Shown here in pieces: positions 1 through 9,013 of a stretch of 46,457 nucleotides of DNA. The first letter of the stretch is position 1. Every line of letters begins with the position of its first letter. The stretch comes from Methylophilaceae bacterium. GTDB taxonomy: Bacteria; Pseudomonadota; Gammaproteobacteria; Burkholderiales; Methylophilaceae. Below the pieces are notes generated by a model, which worked only from the letters and a program-made list of their open reading frames with translations, was not told the origin of the DNA and did no database searches. The position numbers and the translations under genes are program-made. The DNA lies in contig JABFRO010000003.1 in the NCBI GenBank assembly GCA_013141125.1, forward strand, positions 1-46,457, read 5' to 3'.

Positions 1-1204
1 ATTCCCTAAGCCATTAACAGGCGAGATTGATGAACTGGCAGATGGGCTTTGGGAACGCTTACTCAAATCAACAGAGCGTCGCATAGGGAAAAGACGCGAC
101 TGGCATGTGATGCTATCAGGTGGTTTGGACTCCCGTGTATGTGCCGGCCTCCTTCATGCTGTGGATGCTTTGGGTGGGGCATTCAATTGGGGCAAAGCCA
201 GCAGTGGTGATTCACGTGTCCCGGGGCAATTGGCCAAAGCCTTGGGTATAAAATTGAAACGTATCAATATTCCCCGAGATCATCTGCAAACCTATCACCG
301 TGACTTGGTAACGCTAAACGCCAGCCTCACCAACGCACATATAACTTATTTGATCGCTGCATTAAGCAATATTCCTGAACCGTTACCCCCACTTGTGATT
401 GGATATTCTGGCGACCCGCTTACCGGAGGGCATGTTCCCCTGACCACACCGAGTGGCGAAACAAACCCTACTCTTGAAGCGAGTGTTGATCATTTTTACA
501 ATTATCTGGAAGATGCCTTCAAAGCGCCCGAGCTCGCCGAACTTTTGCTGCAAGAAAACTGGGTAGCTGCCATTGATGCGTCGCGCCATGAAATGGCTGA
601 AATGATGGCCGCCTCAGGGAGTTCGCTACACTATCAGCGATGGATTGCCGCCCTGCTGTGGTGCCGACAGCTTCGTTACACAACTTTTTTACCAAGGCTT
701 TGCGATAACTTCACCCCTACCTTTTCACCCTTTGAGGATCTGGAAGTTTTTCAATATTGTCTGGGACTACCACCAGAAGGCCTGAAGGATCAATTGATTT
801 ATCGCAGAATGATTTCCAGACATCTTCCCAATTTAGCCAACTTTCCAAGGTCGGATGGTTCATTCGTTGATCCGTCCAATTGGCGCAGCAAAGTAACCCA
901 GATATACAGAAAACTTGTTTCCAAATTACCTGATAGACTGCGCTGGCGATTTGATTGGTGGTCTGGCGGTGGTTACGCAGTAGATCCAAATGCAGATCTT
1001 AGAATTGGTAGTTCGGAGTATTTGCGTTCGCTTCTCGATGAGCGGCAGAAATGGGAAAGCTATTTTGACTACCAGCAGGTAGCAACTCTTATAGAGGGGC
1101 ACCTGTCAGGTAAACAGCTTGCCGGATTCCGTATCCAGTCATTGGTAATGATTTTGGAGTCCATTATTTACACTGACAAAATGATTAATGCCCGCAAAGT
1201 CTGA
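1..1204 (+). CDS. Asparagine synthase-like ATP-PPase, 5' end outside window
   Basis: The reading frame is open from base 2 and has no start in the window, so this is the C-terminal part of a larger protein. The stretch MLSGGLDSR is the SGGxDS pyrophosphate-binding loop of N-type ATP pyrophosphatases, as in the asparagine synthase domain. About 400 residues are present; a class II glutaminase domain, if there is one, lies upstream. In glycan clusters such proteins are thought to amidate sugar carboxylates or transfer ammonia; that role is inferred from the neighbouring glycosyltransferases and acyltransferase, not from the sequence. It ends at TGA about 50 bp before the fucosyltransferase fragment, on the same strand. 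The ATG at 110 lies inside the P-loop motif and is not a start. Confidence 0.75.
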   Translation, partial: FPKPLTGEIDELADGLWERLLKSTERRIGKRRDWHVMLSGGLDSRVCAGLLHAVDALGGAFNWGKASSGDSRVPGQLAKALGIKLKRINIPRDHLQTYHRDLVTLNASLTNAHITYLIAALSNIPEPLPPLVIGYSGDPLTGGHVPLTTPSGETNPTLEASVDHFYNYLEDAFKAPELAELLLQENWVAAIDASRHEMAEMMAASGSSLHYQRWIAALLWCRQLRYTTFLPRLCDNFTPTFSPFEDLEVFQYCLGLPPEGLKDQLIYRRMISRHLPNLANFPRSDGSFVDPSNWRSKVTQIYRKLVSKLPDRLRWRFDWWSGGGYAVDPNADLRIGSSEYLRSLLDERQKWESYFDYQQVATLIEGHLSGKQLAGFRIQSLVMILESIIYTDKMINARKV

Positions 1205-1255
1205 GTGGAGCCATAAGAGATCAATGGAAGACCACTCCCTTTCCCTATAGGTTTC

Positions 1256-1604
1256 ATGTTGATGAGTATAGATACTAATTTCCCCCGTAGACCAATTCAC
1301 GACAAACAGCATTGCGACAAACTTTCCGTTGTATGCAGATTAAGTGATGGTTTAGGCAATCAATTGTTTCAGTATGCCGCAGGACGTTCTCTGGCAGATC
1401 GGCTTAATGCAGATCTGCTACTTGATTGCGGATGGTTTTCAGAAAATGGTGGCAGAGTCTTTGCTCTAGATGATTTTTCCATTGACGCTGTTCGTGACCA
1501 TAACAAAAGGGAGATGCCCCGCGATAAGAGTTGGCTTTCAAAATTGTTTGGCTGGAGGGTTTTGCAAGCTTTGCGTCAAAAAATACCCCATGAAATAAAT
1601 ATTA
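1256..1604 (+). pseudogene. GT11 alpha-1,2-fucosyltransferase fragment cut by IS630
   Basis: The fragment carries the GT11 N-terminal signature: LSDGLGNQLFQYAAGRSLA matches the family's GGLGNQ(L/M)FQYA nucleotide-sugar-binding segment. GT11 enzymes transfer fucose from GDP-fucose to galactose and usually have about 270-300 residues; only about 115 native residues remain. At about 1604 the frame enters the left end of an IS630 element and stops at 1654 within it. No C-terminal GT11 sequence appears on the other side of the element, where the next coding sequence is a minus-strand acyltransferase. The insertion was therefore accompanied or followed by loss of the 3' half. The gene should be inactive. 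Confidence 0.75.
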
Positions 1605-2728
1605 TAGATTCCGCCCAAATAACTCTTGAATTCAGGGAAAAAATCCCCATATAGTTTTGTATGAAAACAGAAACTACAAACATCAAAGAGAAATGTAGCC
1701 TTGATCAGCTTTACGCCCTGCGCAAGCAAGTCGTGCGCATGTACGACAAAGGTCTTGGCATCATGCAAATCGTCGAACTCAGCGAGCTCAGCTGGGCGGG
1801 AGTTAATGCGGCCATCACCTTGTACAAAGCCGGTGGATTAAAAGCCCTGCGCCCAGCCAAACGGGGCGCAAAACAAGGGACCAGGCGCAGCCTGGATGAC
1901 GCGCAAGCGCAAGCCATTCAACGCCTGATCTGTGATAAGCGTCCTGAACAACTCAAGATGGACTTTGCCTTGTGGAGCTGCAAGGCCGTGATGCAACTGA
2001 TTGAAGATCAGTACGGGATCAAACTGCATGAACGCTCGGTAGGAAAAACCCTGGCGCGTTGGGGCTTTACCCCGCAAAAGCCCATCAAAAAAGCGTATGA
2101 ACAGCAACCCGAAGCGGTCAAGCACTGGCTGGATGAAAGCTACCCGGCCATTGCCCTGCAGGCGAAAACAGAGGGTGCCGAGATCCACTGGGTGGATGAA
2201 ACCGCCTTGGTCAACACCGATGTGCGAGGTCGCAGTTTTGCGCCGATCGGCAAAACACCGGTAACGTTAACAGTAGGCGGTACACGCCACAAACTGTCGA
2301 TGATCGCCGCCGTGACCAATCAAGGCAAAATGCGCTGGATGATCATTGATGAGGCGTTTAATTCGGACAAACTGATCGAGTTTCTGGAAGCGCTGATCAA
2401 AGATACGGATAGGAAGGTGTTTGTCATCATGGATAATCTGCGCGTACATCACAGCAAACCTGTCAAGGCATGGGCAGCAGAGCGCAAGGATAGGATAGAA
2501 CTGTTTTACTTGCCCAGTTATAGCCCTGAGCTGAATCCGGAAGAGCGCTTGAATGCGGACTTGAAACAAAACATAGGGCAACGCGTACCGGCTAGAACCA
2601 AGGTTAAATTGCACAAGGCGGCCACCGAGCATATGGAGGATTTGGCACAAAAACCTGAGCGGATAAAATCATTCTTTCAGGATGCCCATGTTAAATATGC
2701 CGCTTAAGAGTTATTTGGGCGGAATCAA
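1605..2728 (+). mobile_element. Complete IS630-family insertion sequence
   Basis: The ends are inverted repeats: GATTCCGCCCAAATAACTC at 1607-1625 is repeated in reverse complement at 2708-2726, with partial matching two bases further out. TA dinucleotides flank at 1603-1604 and 2729-2730, as expected for the TA target duplication of IS630/Tc1-mariner elements. One intact transposase fills the interior. Exact ends are inferred from repeat and TA positions. The element sits inside a GT11 gene. Confidence 0.85.
1661..2707 (+). CDS. IS630-family transposase
   Basis: This 348-residue protein has an N-terminal helix-turn-helix region (about 15-70) and winged-helix-like segment (about 85-140), followed by the DDE integrase-like core. 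Catalytic residues are visible as D179 in HWVDETAL, D258 in FVIMDNLRVHHSK and the glutamate of NPEERLNADLK at 294-295. This pattern is typical of IS630 relatives with a single-frame transposase. No frameshift or stop is seen, so the element may be mobile. The ATG at 1661 lies about 35 bp inside the left repeat; there is no convincing ribosome-binding site. Confidence 0.9.
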   Translation: MKTETTNIKEKCSLDQLYALRKQVVRMYDKGLGIMQIVELSELSWAGVNAAITLYKAGGLKALRPAKRGAKQGTRRSLDDAQAQAIQRLICDKRPEQLKMDFALWSCKAVMQLIEDQYGIKLHERSVGKTLARWGFTPQKPIKKAYEQQPEAVKHWLDESYPAIALQAKTEGAEIHWVDETALVNTDVRGRSFAPIGKTPVTLTVGGTRHKLSMIAAVTNQGKMRWMIIDEAFNSDKLIEFLEALIKDTDRKVFVIMDNLRVHHSKPVKAWAAERKDRIELFYLPSYSPELNPEERLNADLKQNIGQRVPARTKVKLHKAATEHMEDLAQKPERIKSFFQDAHVKYAA

Positions 2729-2739
2729 TAGTGTAATTG

Positions 2740-3390
2740 TTAGCCGTTTTTATCATCATTCTCCACGAAACTCTTTATAATTACAGCCGGATTCCCACCT
2801 GCAACAACCATGGATGGGATATTCTTAATGACAACGCTATTTGCGGAAATCACTGAGCTTTTTCCAATCGTAACGCCTGGCAGAACGATTGAATTAGCTC
2901 AAATCCAGACGTTGTCCTCTATTTTGACTGGTTTGCTTGTGCCACTTGTGTTGATTCTATCTTCCACATTGGGGAATGATAAATCGTGTCCATTGTTATC
3001 GAAAATCTGGCAATTTCCCGCTATTAAGCAATTATTACCGATAACTATTGATTGACATGCGTGGATGCAAGTGCTATGTATTCTGGTTTTATCTCCTATT
3101 CGTATTTCGGCTCCTGGTCTATCAGCAAAAAGTTTGACGGGTGAATGAAGATTGATGTGATATCCACTATTTTTTGAATTGAGAGTCACGCCAACCCCAA
3201 TATACAGATTGCTTCCTTTTCGGATATCGATCAGTGGTTGACCATTAATAATCAAGCCACCTTTGATTTCTATATTTTGTTTTGACGAAAGCCATAACAT
3301 ATAGAGCTTTCGCCAAAGATAAAAAGGAATCTTCAGCGAATCCGTATGTAGTATAAACAATATTCTTTTGATCAGGCTGAACTTAAACAT
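2740..3390 (-). pseudogene. Left-handed beta-helix O-acyltransferase with premature TGA
   Basis: The protein has the hexapeptide-repeat fold of WbbJ/maltose acetyltransferase-type enzymes: repeats such as IGVGVTLNSK, IRIGDKTRIHSTCIH, and IVIGNNCLIAGNCQIFDNNGH with the catalytic-type His. The frame stops at a TGA (2899-2901) directly after DNVWI, where the family has a Gly (WIG). Reading through, the same frame gives a normal C-terminus with [18 protein letters not shown] and VAGGNPA, ending at TAA 2740-2742. A GGA-to-TGA nonsense change is the simplest explanation. Start is ATG 3390 (GTG 3399 is possible), about 30 bp after the upstream GT2 gene, so both were probably co-transcribed. It would have acetylated a surface-glycan sugar. 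Confidence 0.8.
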
Positions 3391-3420
3391 TATTTGCACT
3401 AAGTTTCTGATTAACCATGA

Positions 3421-4440
3421 TTAATCTAAAGCATGATATGCTAGCAGAAGTCTAACACCAAACTTTACATACGATAGCGTCGGTCGTGTTTTGATTGCCT
3501 CCCACCAATGGATCCAAGCTTGCTTTTGCTTGCCTTGATGGTGATAATAGTAGGCAGCATCAAACTCGGCCTTGGCTAGGCTGTGACGAATATACCGTTT
3601 CCAGTTTTTGAATTGTTGCATACTCAGTGAAGCGCGAAAAAATTGTGTTTTAATTTTGATAGCTTGCAGAGTATGGCGCTCCAGATTGGCTGGTTGCGAG
3701 CTCATCCCTTGCCTTTCACAACGTTGTAAATATCCTGGCTGGTTATATAGTGCTGTTTTTGTACAAACCACCCCTGCATAAAGCGCCCATTCCGAATCTC
3801 TTAGCTGGCCTCGAATCAGATTCATAGCCTCTGCTTCACTGGGTAGATTGGCTACTTTCTGATAGGCTCGAAGTCTCAGTTTGCTTACTCGTTCCCAAAC
3901 TTCTCGCCGTGCCACGACTCTCTGAAAAGCCATTGGCACTTGATTGATTAAGCCTTCCAGTAAGTTTTTGCTGAAAAGTATCAAGTCAGGTTTGACTTCG
4001 CGACCTTTGCCTTGTTTGATAACACGAGCGAGGCCGATGGGCTGCATTTTGTTAAAATAATCTGAATCCGATCCAAATCCTTCAACGCCAACAAAAACCA
4101 ATTCCAATGCAGGATCAGCCTCAAGCAATGAAGTACATTCAGCCAGCGTTTTGGGAGCGAACAAATCATCATCGTCCAGGTGGGCTACATATTGGCTACT
4201 TGCTGCTATGGCACCCTGATTCCTTGCCCAAGCTAAGCCTTGGGATTCTTCGTTGCGCAGAACCTTGATAGATGAGCCGAATTCAGTCTTTAATTTGGCT
4301 GCGTCCACTGGTGGTAGAGAACCATCATCCACAATAATAATCTCATTGGCGGGGAGTGTTTGTTGCAACACACTTTTTATGGCTTCCCGCAATAGTTCTG
4401 GTCGATTTAGAGTTGGAATGATCACGGAAACGCTAGGCAT
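3421..4440 (-). CDS. Family 2 glycosyltransferase (GT-A fold)
   Basis: A 339-residue protein. The N-terminus has SVSVIIPTLNRPELL, then IIIVDDGS (nucleotide-binding Asp) and YVAHLDDDDLF, the DxD-type metal/nucleotide-sugar site, all hallmarks of GT2 enzymes. The C-terminal third (about 250-339) is helical, with a TPR-like AEFDAAYYYHHQGKQKQAW segment. AGGAG lies about 10 bases before the start. It transfers an unknown sugar, probably at the cytoplasmic membrane face during O-antigen or exopolysaccharide assembly; the acceptor cannot be told. It is the upstream gene of a two-gene minus-strand unit with the broken acyltransferase, and faces away from the IS30 remnant. Confidence 0.85.
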   Translation of the reverse strand: MPSVSVIIPTLNRPELLREAIKSVLQQTLPANEIIIVDDGSLPPVDAAKLKTEFGSSIKVLRNEESQGLAWARNQGAIAASSQYVAHLDDDDLFAPKTLAECTSLLEADPALELVFVGVEGFGSDSDYFNKMQPIGLARVIKQGKGREVKPDLILFSKNLLEGLINQVPMAFQRVVARREVWERVSKLRLRAYQKVANLPSEAEAMNLIRGQLRDSEWALYAGVVCTKTALYNQPGYLQRCERQGMSSQPANLERHTLQAIKIKTQFFRASLSMQQFKNWKRYIRHSLAKAEFDAAYYYHHQGKQKQAWIHWWEAIKTRPTLSYVKFGVRLLLAYHALD

Positions 4441-4586
4441 ATTTTAGTTGCTCCTGAAGGCAATGTGGTTTTGTTTAATTTTTAAATGGCGGATTCAGAT
4501 CTGAAGTGCAACTTTTGTAAGTGAATTTAAGTGGTGAGCTGGGTTATTATCAGCGCCACTTAAACGAGCAAGTAAAAGGAGCACCG

Positions 4587-4735
4587 ATGAAGCACTACAA
4601 GCAGCTCACCAGCGAGCTACGATACCAGATTTACGGGCTGAAACAAGCCGGATTAAAGCGCGCTGAAATTGCTGAAGAGATCGGGGTCAACAAATCCACG
4701 ATTACACGGGAGTTCAAGCGCAATCAGGGGCGGTA
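4587..4735 (+). pseudogene. IS30-family transposase, N-terminal remnant
   Basis: From ATG 4587, with a good AAAGGA ribosome-binding site, the frame encodes MKHYKQLTSELRYQIYGLKQ and then AGLKRAEIAEEIGVNKSTI, followed by TREFKRNQG. This is the first helix-turn-helix domain of IS30 transposases. Homology stops at about 4735; a full IS30 transposase has 300 or more residues. The upstream stretch at about 4490-4540 is probably the left end of the element. The rest is missing and an unrelated IS3 fragment follows. Confidence 0.75.
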
Positions 4736-4768
4736 CATGTCAACCAAGTTGTCGCATTAATTAAAAGA

Positions 4769-4972
4769 TTAATGAACGGTAGTTTTGTTTTTTTGCCCCA
4801 CATTATCGATCGATTTATCAGGGTTTAAGCAGACTTCTGCCTGCCAGTTCCAGTCGCGCGTATGGCGACTCCAGCGTTCTGGTTTTTTAGCCTTGGCCAT
4901 CGCATAAACCGCCTGGCGTTGCTTCAGTATCCCCTGATCTTCGCCGGTGTGGCATTGCTCCGGTGTTACAAA
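4769..4972 (-). pseudogene. IS3-family transposase (OrfB), C-terminal remnant
   Basis: Reading the minus strand from 4972 gives FVTPEQCHTGED, then QAVYAMAKAKKPERWSRHTR and EVCLNPDK, ending at TAA 4769-4771. This matches the C-terminal tail of many IS3-family OrfB proteins (VTPxQRH..ED...A..P.RWS..TR.W......LNP.K). The homology starts exactly at the IS1380 boundary, and the expected upstream IS3 sequence is not found on the far side of that element. This points to a deletion or rearrangement at the IS1380 end. Confidence 0.7.
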
Positions 4973-4976
4973 TTAA

Positions 4977-6320
4977 ACCGAGATTTCCCATTACAAATAA
5001 ATTCTAATGGAAACCATTAGGCCAAGTATTTGATTGCTATTATATTTCAGTCATATCTGATCTAAAATAAGCCATCGCGATTTCAGTGCGGAGGAATTAT
5101 GGAATTTGACCTGCGTTTTAGCGATTAGGAAATCACCGCCTGGGGTGGCATGGGGTTGATGAAACGGATGCTCGATCACTTGGGATTTGAGTCTGCCCTT
5201 TCGACTTCCGGTTTGCCGCAACCCGGCAGCAATCGGGGCTATCGCCCGGAACAACTCATCACCCAATTCATGCTCTCGGTGTGGTGTGGTGCCAATCGCT
5301 TTGAGCACGGCGAGGTCACACGACATGACCCGGTCTTGAAGCGGCTGTTCGGCTTCAAGCGTATGGCTAACTTTAAAGCCGTTATGCGGCTATTCAACAA
5401 ATTTACCCAGGGCACGAATGAGTCGGTGATGGACGCTTTGTACCGCTGGATGTGGGGACAATCTGGCAACAGCCGCTCCGCCAAAAACGGTCAGGCCTTC
5501 TTGGCCAACACCTTGCACCGATTGGGCGATCAACACGTTTCTCTGGCGTGCAGACAGTGGGTTTGGCGACAGCGCTTTTCTTGACCATCTCGACCAGCAA
5601 CAACTTCATCACGTCATTGCGCTCTGCGAGAACCCGCCTTTGCAACGTGCACTCGTCAGTGCTGATGGTTGGTGGGCACCGCAAGAGGAACATGGCAAAC
5701 CTGTCGAAGGCTTGGAATTGACCCGCTTTCGTTATCAGGCTCCCTCGTGGTCAAGGCCGCGTTGGGTGGTCGGCATTCGGCAGCACATCGAACAGCGTGC
5801 CGCGCCCAAGGGCAAGACCTTGAATCTGTTTGCCGATGATCCGGTGATTGGCAAATGGCGTTTTTCTGCGCTGGTGACGGATTTGGACTTGCCTGCCGAA
5901 ACGATCTGGCGTATCTATCGTGGGCGTGCTGACTGTGAGAACCGTATCAAAGAACTGAAATATGATTTTGCGGCGGATAGTTTTAACATGAAGGATTTTT
6001 GGGCGACCGAAGCCGCGCTCAATACGGTTATGCTGGCGTATAACCTGATGAGCTTATTGCGTCAGGCATTGCTTAAAACTAGTACGGTAAAACATTCCAC
6101 CACCACCGTACAACACACGCTGCAAACGCTGCGTTACAAGTTGTTTGCAAAAGCGGGGTACATCACCACCGAAAGTCGAAAACCCATCCTGAATCTGGCA
6201 ATGGCCATGCAACAGCGTGCCTGGATGCATAGCTTGTGGGATGCCGCTAAAACCTTTGATTTACCGGCTAAATTCACGCCTGATTATTCGCCTTGATCAT
6301 TCCTAATGGAAAATCTCGGT
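4977..6320 (+). mobile_element. Degenerate IS1380-family element with TTAA target duplication
   Basis: The ends are inverted repeats (ACCGAGATTTCCCATTA at 4977-4993, matched with one mismatch by the reverse complement of 6304-6320). Each is flanked directly by TTAA (4973-4976 and 6321-6324), the 4-bp duplication expected for IS1380, a family related to piggyBac transposases. Its length, 1344 bp, is shorter than typical family members (about 1.6-1.7 kb), consistent with an internal deletion in the transposase. It can no longer encode a working transposase. Confidence 0.8.
5099..6296 (+). pseudogene. IS1380-family transposase pseudogene, three lesions
   Basis: A GAGGAA site precedes ATG 5099. 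First lesion: codon 10 is TAG (5126-5128), after which the frame continues with TAWGGMGLMKRMLDHLGF. Second: after LYRWMWGQ (about 5462) the protein jumps to GNSRSAKNGQAFLANTLHRL, skipping the segment that normally carries the first catalytic Asp (D-x-DST) and WLRPGNT, roughly 70 residues. Third: a one-base loss near 5540 shifts the frame; the neighbouring frame restores RADSGFGDSAFLDHLDQQQ and continues with the conserved YRGRADCENRIKELKYDF block to 6296. The C-terminal block with the catalytic Glu region is intact. Confidence 0.85.
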
Positions 6321-6581
6321 TTAATATTGGCATCTGCTAAGTGCCGGGTGGCAACGTTTAAGTTTGTCAGGTGCTTGCCCAACAAGGGTTGCTGTCGGTC
6401 AATTTGGCGTGTCAACTTCAGCAGTCAGCCCAAAAGAGTCATTTGCTAACTAAGCAGTTCGGCACCTCATACCACAATCGGGTGAGCGACTGCGAAGGTT
6501 TACCTAACGCAGTCAACTCAGTTGAGATATTCACTTTAATGCCAAATAACAGCAACATCCCCATGGTGAGTCTTAAAATTA

Positions 6582-7556
6582 CTAATGTCTGCCTGGGTTA
6601 GCCTGTTTTTGACTGGCTTTTAAGCTTAATAATATGCTGATGCCCAGCACTGAAATCACCACGCCAAGAGACACCGCAACTGGGATTTTCAGCCACTCCA
6701 CAATCAACATTTTTGTGCCGACAAACATGAGCACTACGGCTAAACCATATTTAAGTAAATGAAAGCGGTCAGCCATATCGGCTAGCAAAAAGTATAAAGC
6801 CCGCAAACCTAAAATTGCGAAGATGTTTGAAGTAAATACAATGAATGGATCGCTAGTAATAGCAAAAATAGCTGGAATGCTATCCATGGCAAAAATCACG
6901 TCTGAGAACTCAACGAGGACTAAGACTAAAAACATAGGCGTGAACCAGCGTACACCATTCTCAACAATCCAAAATTTATCCCCGTGATAAATATCGGTGA
7001 TACGTACATGTTTACGCAACCAACGTAGTAACGGGTTGTGAGTTAAATCTGGTTCATGGTCAGCAAATATAAACATCTTAATGCCGGTAATGAGCAAAAA
7101 TGCACCGAAGACATAGAGCACCCAATGAAACTGGGCAATCAACCATGCGCCAAGTAATATCATTAATGCACGTAATACAATTGCACCAAATACGCCATAC
7201 ACCAGCACACGTTTTTGATATTCAATTGGCACAGAAAAGTAGGAAAACAGCATAACGAAGACAAATATATTATCCATCGCCAAGGTTTTTTCTAGCAAAT
7301 AACCAGTGAGATATTCCATAACCTTGACATCGGCTATAGCTCGCCCCGAAGTGTGGTCTAACCAAGCCCACAATGCGCCACCAAATAATAGCGCGAGTGA
7401 GAACCAAATTAATGACCAAATAAGCGCTTCTTTAGCGCTGACTTTGTGCGCACCTTTGCGGCCTAATGCAAACATATCGATAGATAACATGGCAATAACA
7501 AATAAGCTAAATCCTCCCCACATCCACCAAGTACCGATTGATTGTAATTCACCCAT
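6582..7556 (-). CDS. TerC/Alx-family integral membrane protein
   Basis: A 324-residue, largely hydrophobic protein with about eight or nine membrane segments. It has the two TerC signatures, EKTLAMDNIFVFVMLFSYF (about residue 90) and EFSDVIFAMDSIPAIFAIT (about 215), whose acidic residues lie in the membrane and are thought to handle metal ions. E. coli Alx of this family exports manganese and others confer tellurite resistance. The length matches Alx-type members. It is a single minus-strand gene, with a long palindromic repeat about 40 bp upstream. I see no clear yybP-ykoY-type leader. The substrate here is unknown; manganese is the best guess. Confidence 0.85.
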   Translation of the reverse strand: MGELQSIGTWWMWGGFSLFVIAMLSIDMFALGRKGAHKVSAKEALIWSLIWFSLALLFGGALWAWLDHTSGRAIADVKVMEYLTGYLLEKTLAMDNIFVFVMLFSYFSVPIEYQKRVLVYGVFGAIVLRALMILLGAWLIAQFHWVLYVFGAFLLITGIKMFIFADHEPDLTHNPLLRWLRKHVRITDIYHGDKFWIVENGVRWFTPMFLVLVLVEFSDVIFAMDSIPAIFAITSDPFIVFTSNIFAILGLRALYFLLADMADRFHLLKYGLAVVLMFVGTKMLIVEWLKIPVAVSLGVVISVLGISILLSLKASQKQANPGRH

Positions 7557-7865
7557 TTTTTACTCTTTTCTGATTTTACCGATTTAGCTGGTTATTTAAG
7601 GAGGTGCAGATTTATTGCCATTCCTCACTGCGTACGGAATGACAATAAATCTGCACCTCCTTAAGCCATTAGATTTAAGTTTAACGATTGTTTTTTTCCA
7701 AATGCGTATTTCATTCACGCCAAACCGCCAACCGTTAACACAATGGGGTCGACCAACAAAGCTAACTAAGCAAAATGCCAACAGTCCTATCAATCAGCGA
7801 CTGTTAAACATAAAAATGCTCTAAAAATAATTCAATGCGTTTCATTTTTTAACACGTCTCAATAT
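7557..7865. other. Intergenic region between terC-like gene and htpX
   Basis: A stretch of 309 bp without a supported gene. It holds the palindromic repeat at 7596-7664 and otherwise AT-rich sequence that presumably contains the terC-like promoter and the end of the htpX transcript. Small open frames here lack ribosome-binding sites and recognisable motifs. Confidence 0.5.
7596..7664. repeat. Palindromic MITE-like repeat
   Basis: Two perfect 22-base arms (7596-7617 and 7643-7664) enclose a loop which itself contains a second stem, CATTCC at 7619-7624 pairing with GGAATG at 7636-7641. The whole 69-bp unit is almost a perfect hairpin. The core resembles dispersed intergenic palindromes of proteobacteria with ATTCC/GGAAT stems. 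It lies upstream of the terC-like gene and could also act as a terminator or leader structure, but there is no T-tract. It is the only full copy in the window. Confidence 0.7.
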
Positions 7866-8744
7866 TTATGAATTACTGCGTAATGCCGCAATGCGCTCAT
7901 CTAAACCCGGATGCGTAGTAAATAATTTTTTCAAGCCAATCGCACCACTGCCAGAAATACCAGTAGCCGCCATTTGTTTGGGTAACGTGGAAGGTTCATG
8001 CTCGGCTTGCAAACGCTCCAATGCCGCAATCATTTTTTTGCTACTCGATAATTTAGCCGCACCAGCATCTGCACGAAATTCGCGTTGGCGTGAGAACCAC
8101 ATGACGATGATAGAGGCTAATACTCCCAATACCAGTTCAGCGATAATCATCGTGACAAAAAATGCCGGACCGGTACCTTTTTCAGTTTTGAAAATAATCT
8201 TATCTACTGCGTAGCCAATCACACGTGAGAGGAACATGACAAAGGTATTCACTACGCCTTGAATCAGTGTGAGGGTTACCATGTCACCATTGGCAATGTG
8301 TGACACCTCATGTGCTAATACCGCTTCCGCTTCATCTTTACTCATTTTATTGAGTAAACCAATTGATACCGCCACTAGTGAGCTATTTTTGGTCATACCA
8401 GTTGCAAAGGCATTGACCTCAGGGGAATCGAAAATAGCGACTTCTGGCATTTTAATGCCTACCATATCAGCCTGAGTACGTACCGTTTTAATCAACCAAA
8501 TTTCTGTTGGAGTCTTCGCGACTTCGATGACTACCGCGCCAGACATGCGCTTGGCCGACCACTTGGAAATCGCTAATGAAATAAACGCACCGCCAAAGCC
8601 CATAATGGCGGCAAAGACGAGTAGGTTTTTAAGGTCTAGCCCATTGGCGTTCAAATAGGGCTCTACGCCTAATACGCGCATGGTGACTGAAAGCACCAGC
8701 ATAATGGCAAGGTTGGTGGCTAAAAAATAGAAAATGCGTTTCAT
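7866..8744 (-). CDS. htpX: Membrane metalloprotease HtpX
   Basis: A 292-residue M48-family protease. The zinc motif HExxH is present as LAHEVSHIANGD (about residues 140-150), with membrane segments at the N-terminus (about 5-25 and 37-57) and two after the motif (about 155-215), and the later ligand region SRQREFRADAGAAKL. The C-terminal LFTTHPGLDERIAALR is typical. HtpX degrades misfolded inner-membrane proteins with its active site in the cytoplasm, together with FtsH. The start at 8744 is supported by AAGGA seven bases upstream. Monocistronic on the minus strand. Confidence 0.95.
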   Translation of the reverse strand: MKRIFYFLATNLAIMLVLSVTMRVLGVEPYLNANGLDLKNLLVFAAIMGFGGAFISLAISKWSAKRMSGAVVIEVAKTPTEIWLIKTVRTQADMVGIKMPEVAIFDSPEVNAFATGMTKNSSLVAVSIGLLNKMSKDEAEAVLAHEVSHIANGDMVTLTLIQGVVNTFVMFLSRVIGYAVDKIIFKTEKGTGPAFFVTMIIAELVLGVLASIIVMWFSRQREFRADAGAAKLSSSKKMIAALERLQAEHEPSTLPKQMAATGISGSGAIGLKKLFTTHPGLDERIAALRSNS

Positions 8745-9013
8745 ATAATGTCCTTAAAAATTACAGAGCTTTTCGCTCTTGTTTATAGTGCGCGTGTCAC
8801 TTGCGATGAATGGTCATGTAGCATTGGGTGTGGCTTATTCATTTTCAACACATAAATAAATCGCGCTTCAAAGGATGGTTAAATGCAAGCGTTGAGAGAG
8901 ATGCCGATAGATATTTCATGGTGTTATCCTCAAATTTGTACTCATGTGGTTTTGAGCCATCAGTTTTATGTTTTGGCTTGCTTTTGCTAAAATTTGCAAA
9001 GCTATTTTTGTGA

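Noticed and set aside
2899-2901. TGA in the acyltransferase as a selenocysteine codon
   Set aside because: The position is a structural Gly in this family, not a Cys, and no SECIS-like hairpin directly follows; a nonsense mutation is simpler.
6325-6581. Possible gene or IS3 continuation right of IS1380
   Set aside because: Both strands are interrupted by stops; a 30-odd residue minus-strand stretch ends at the IS boundary but matches no family I know.
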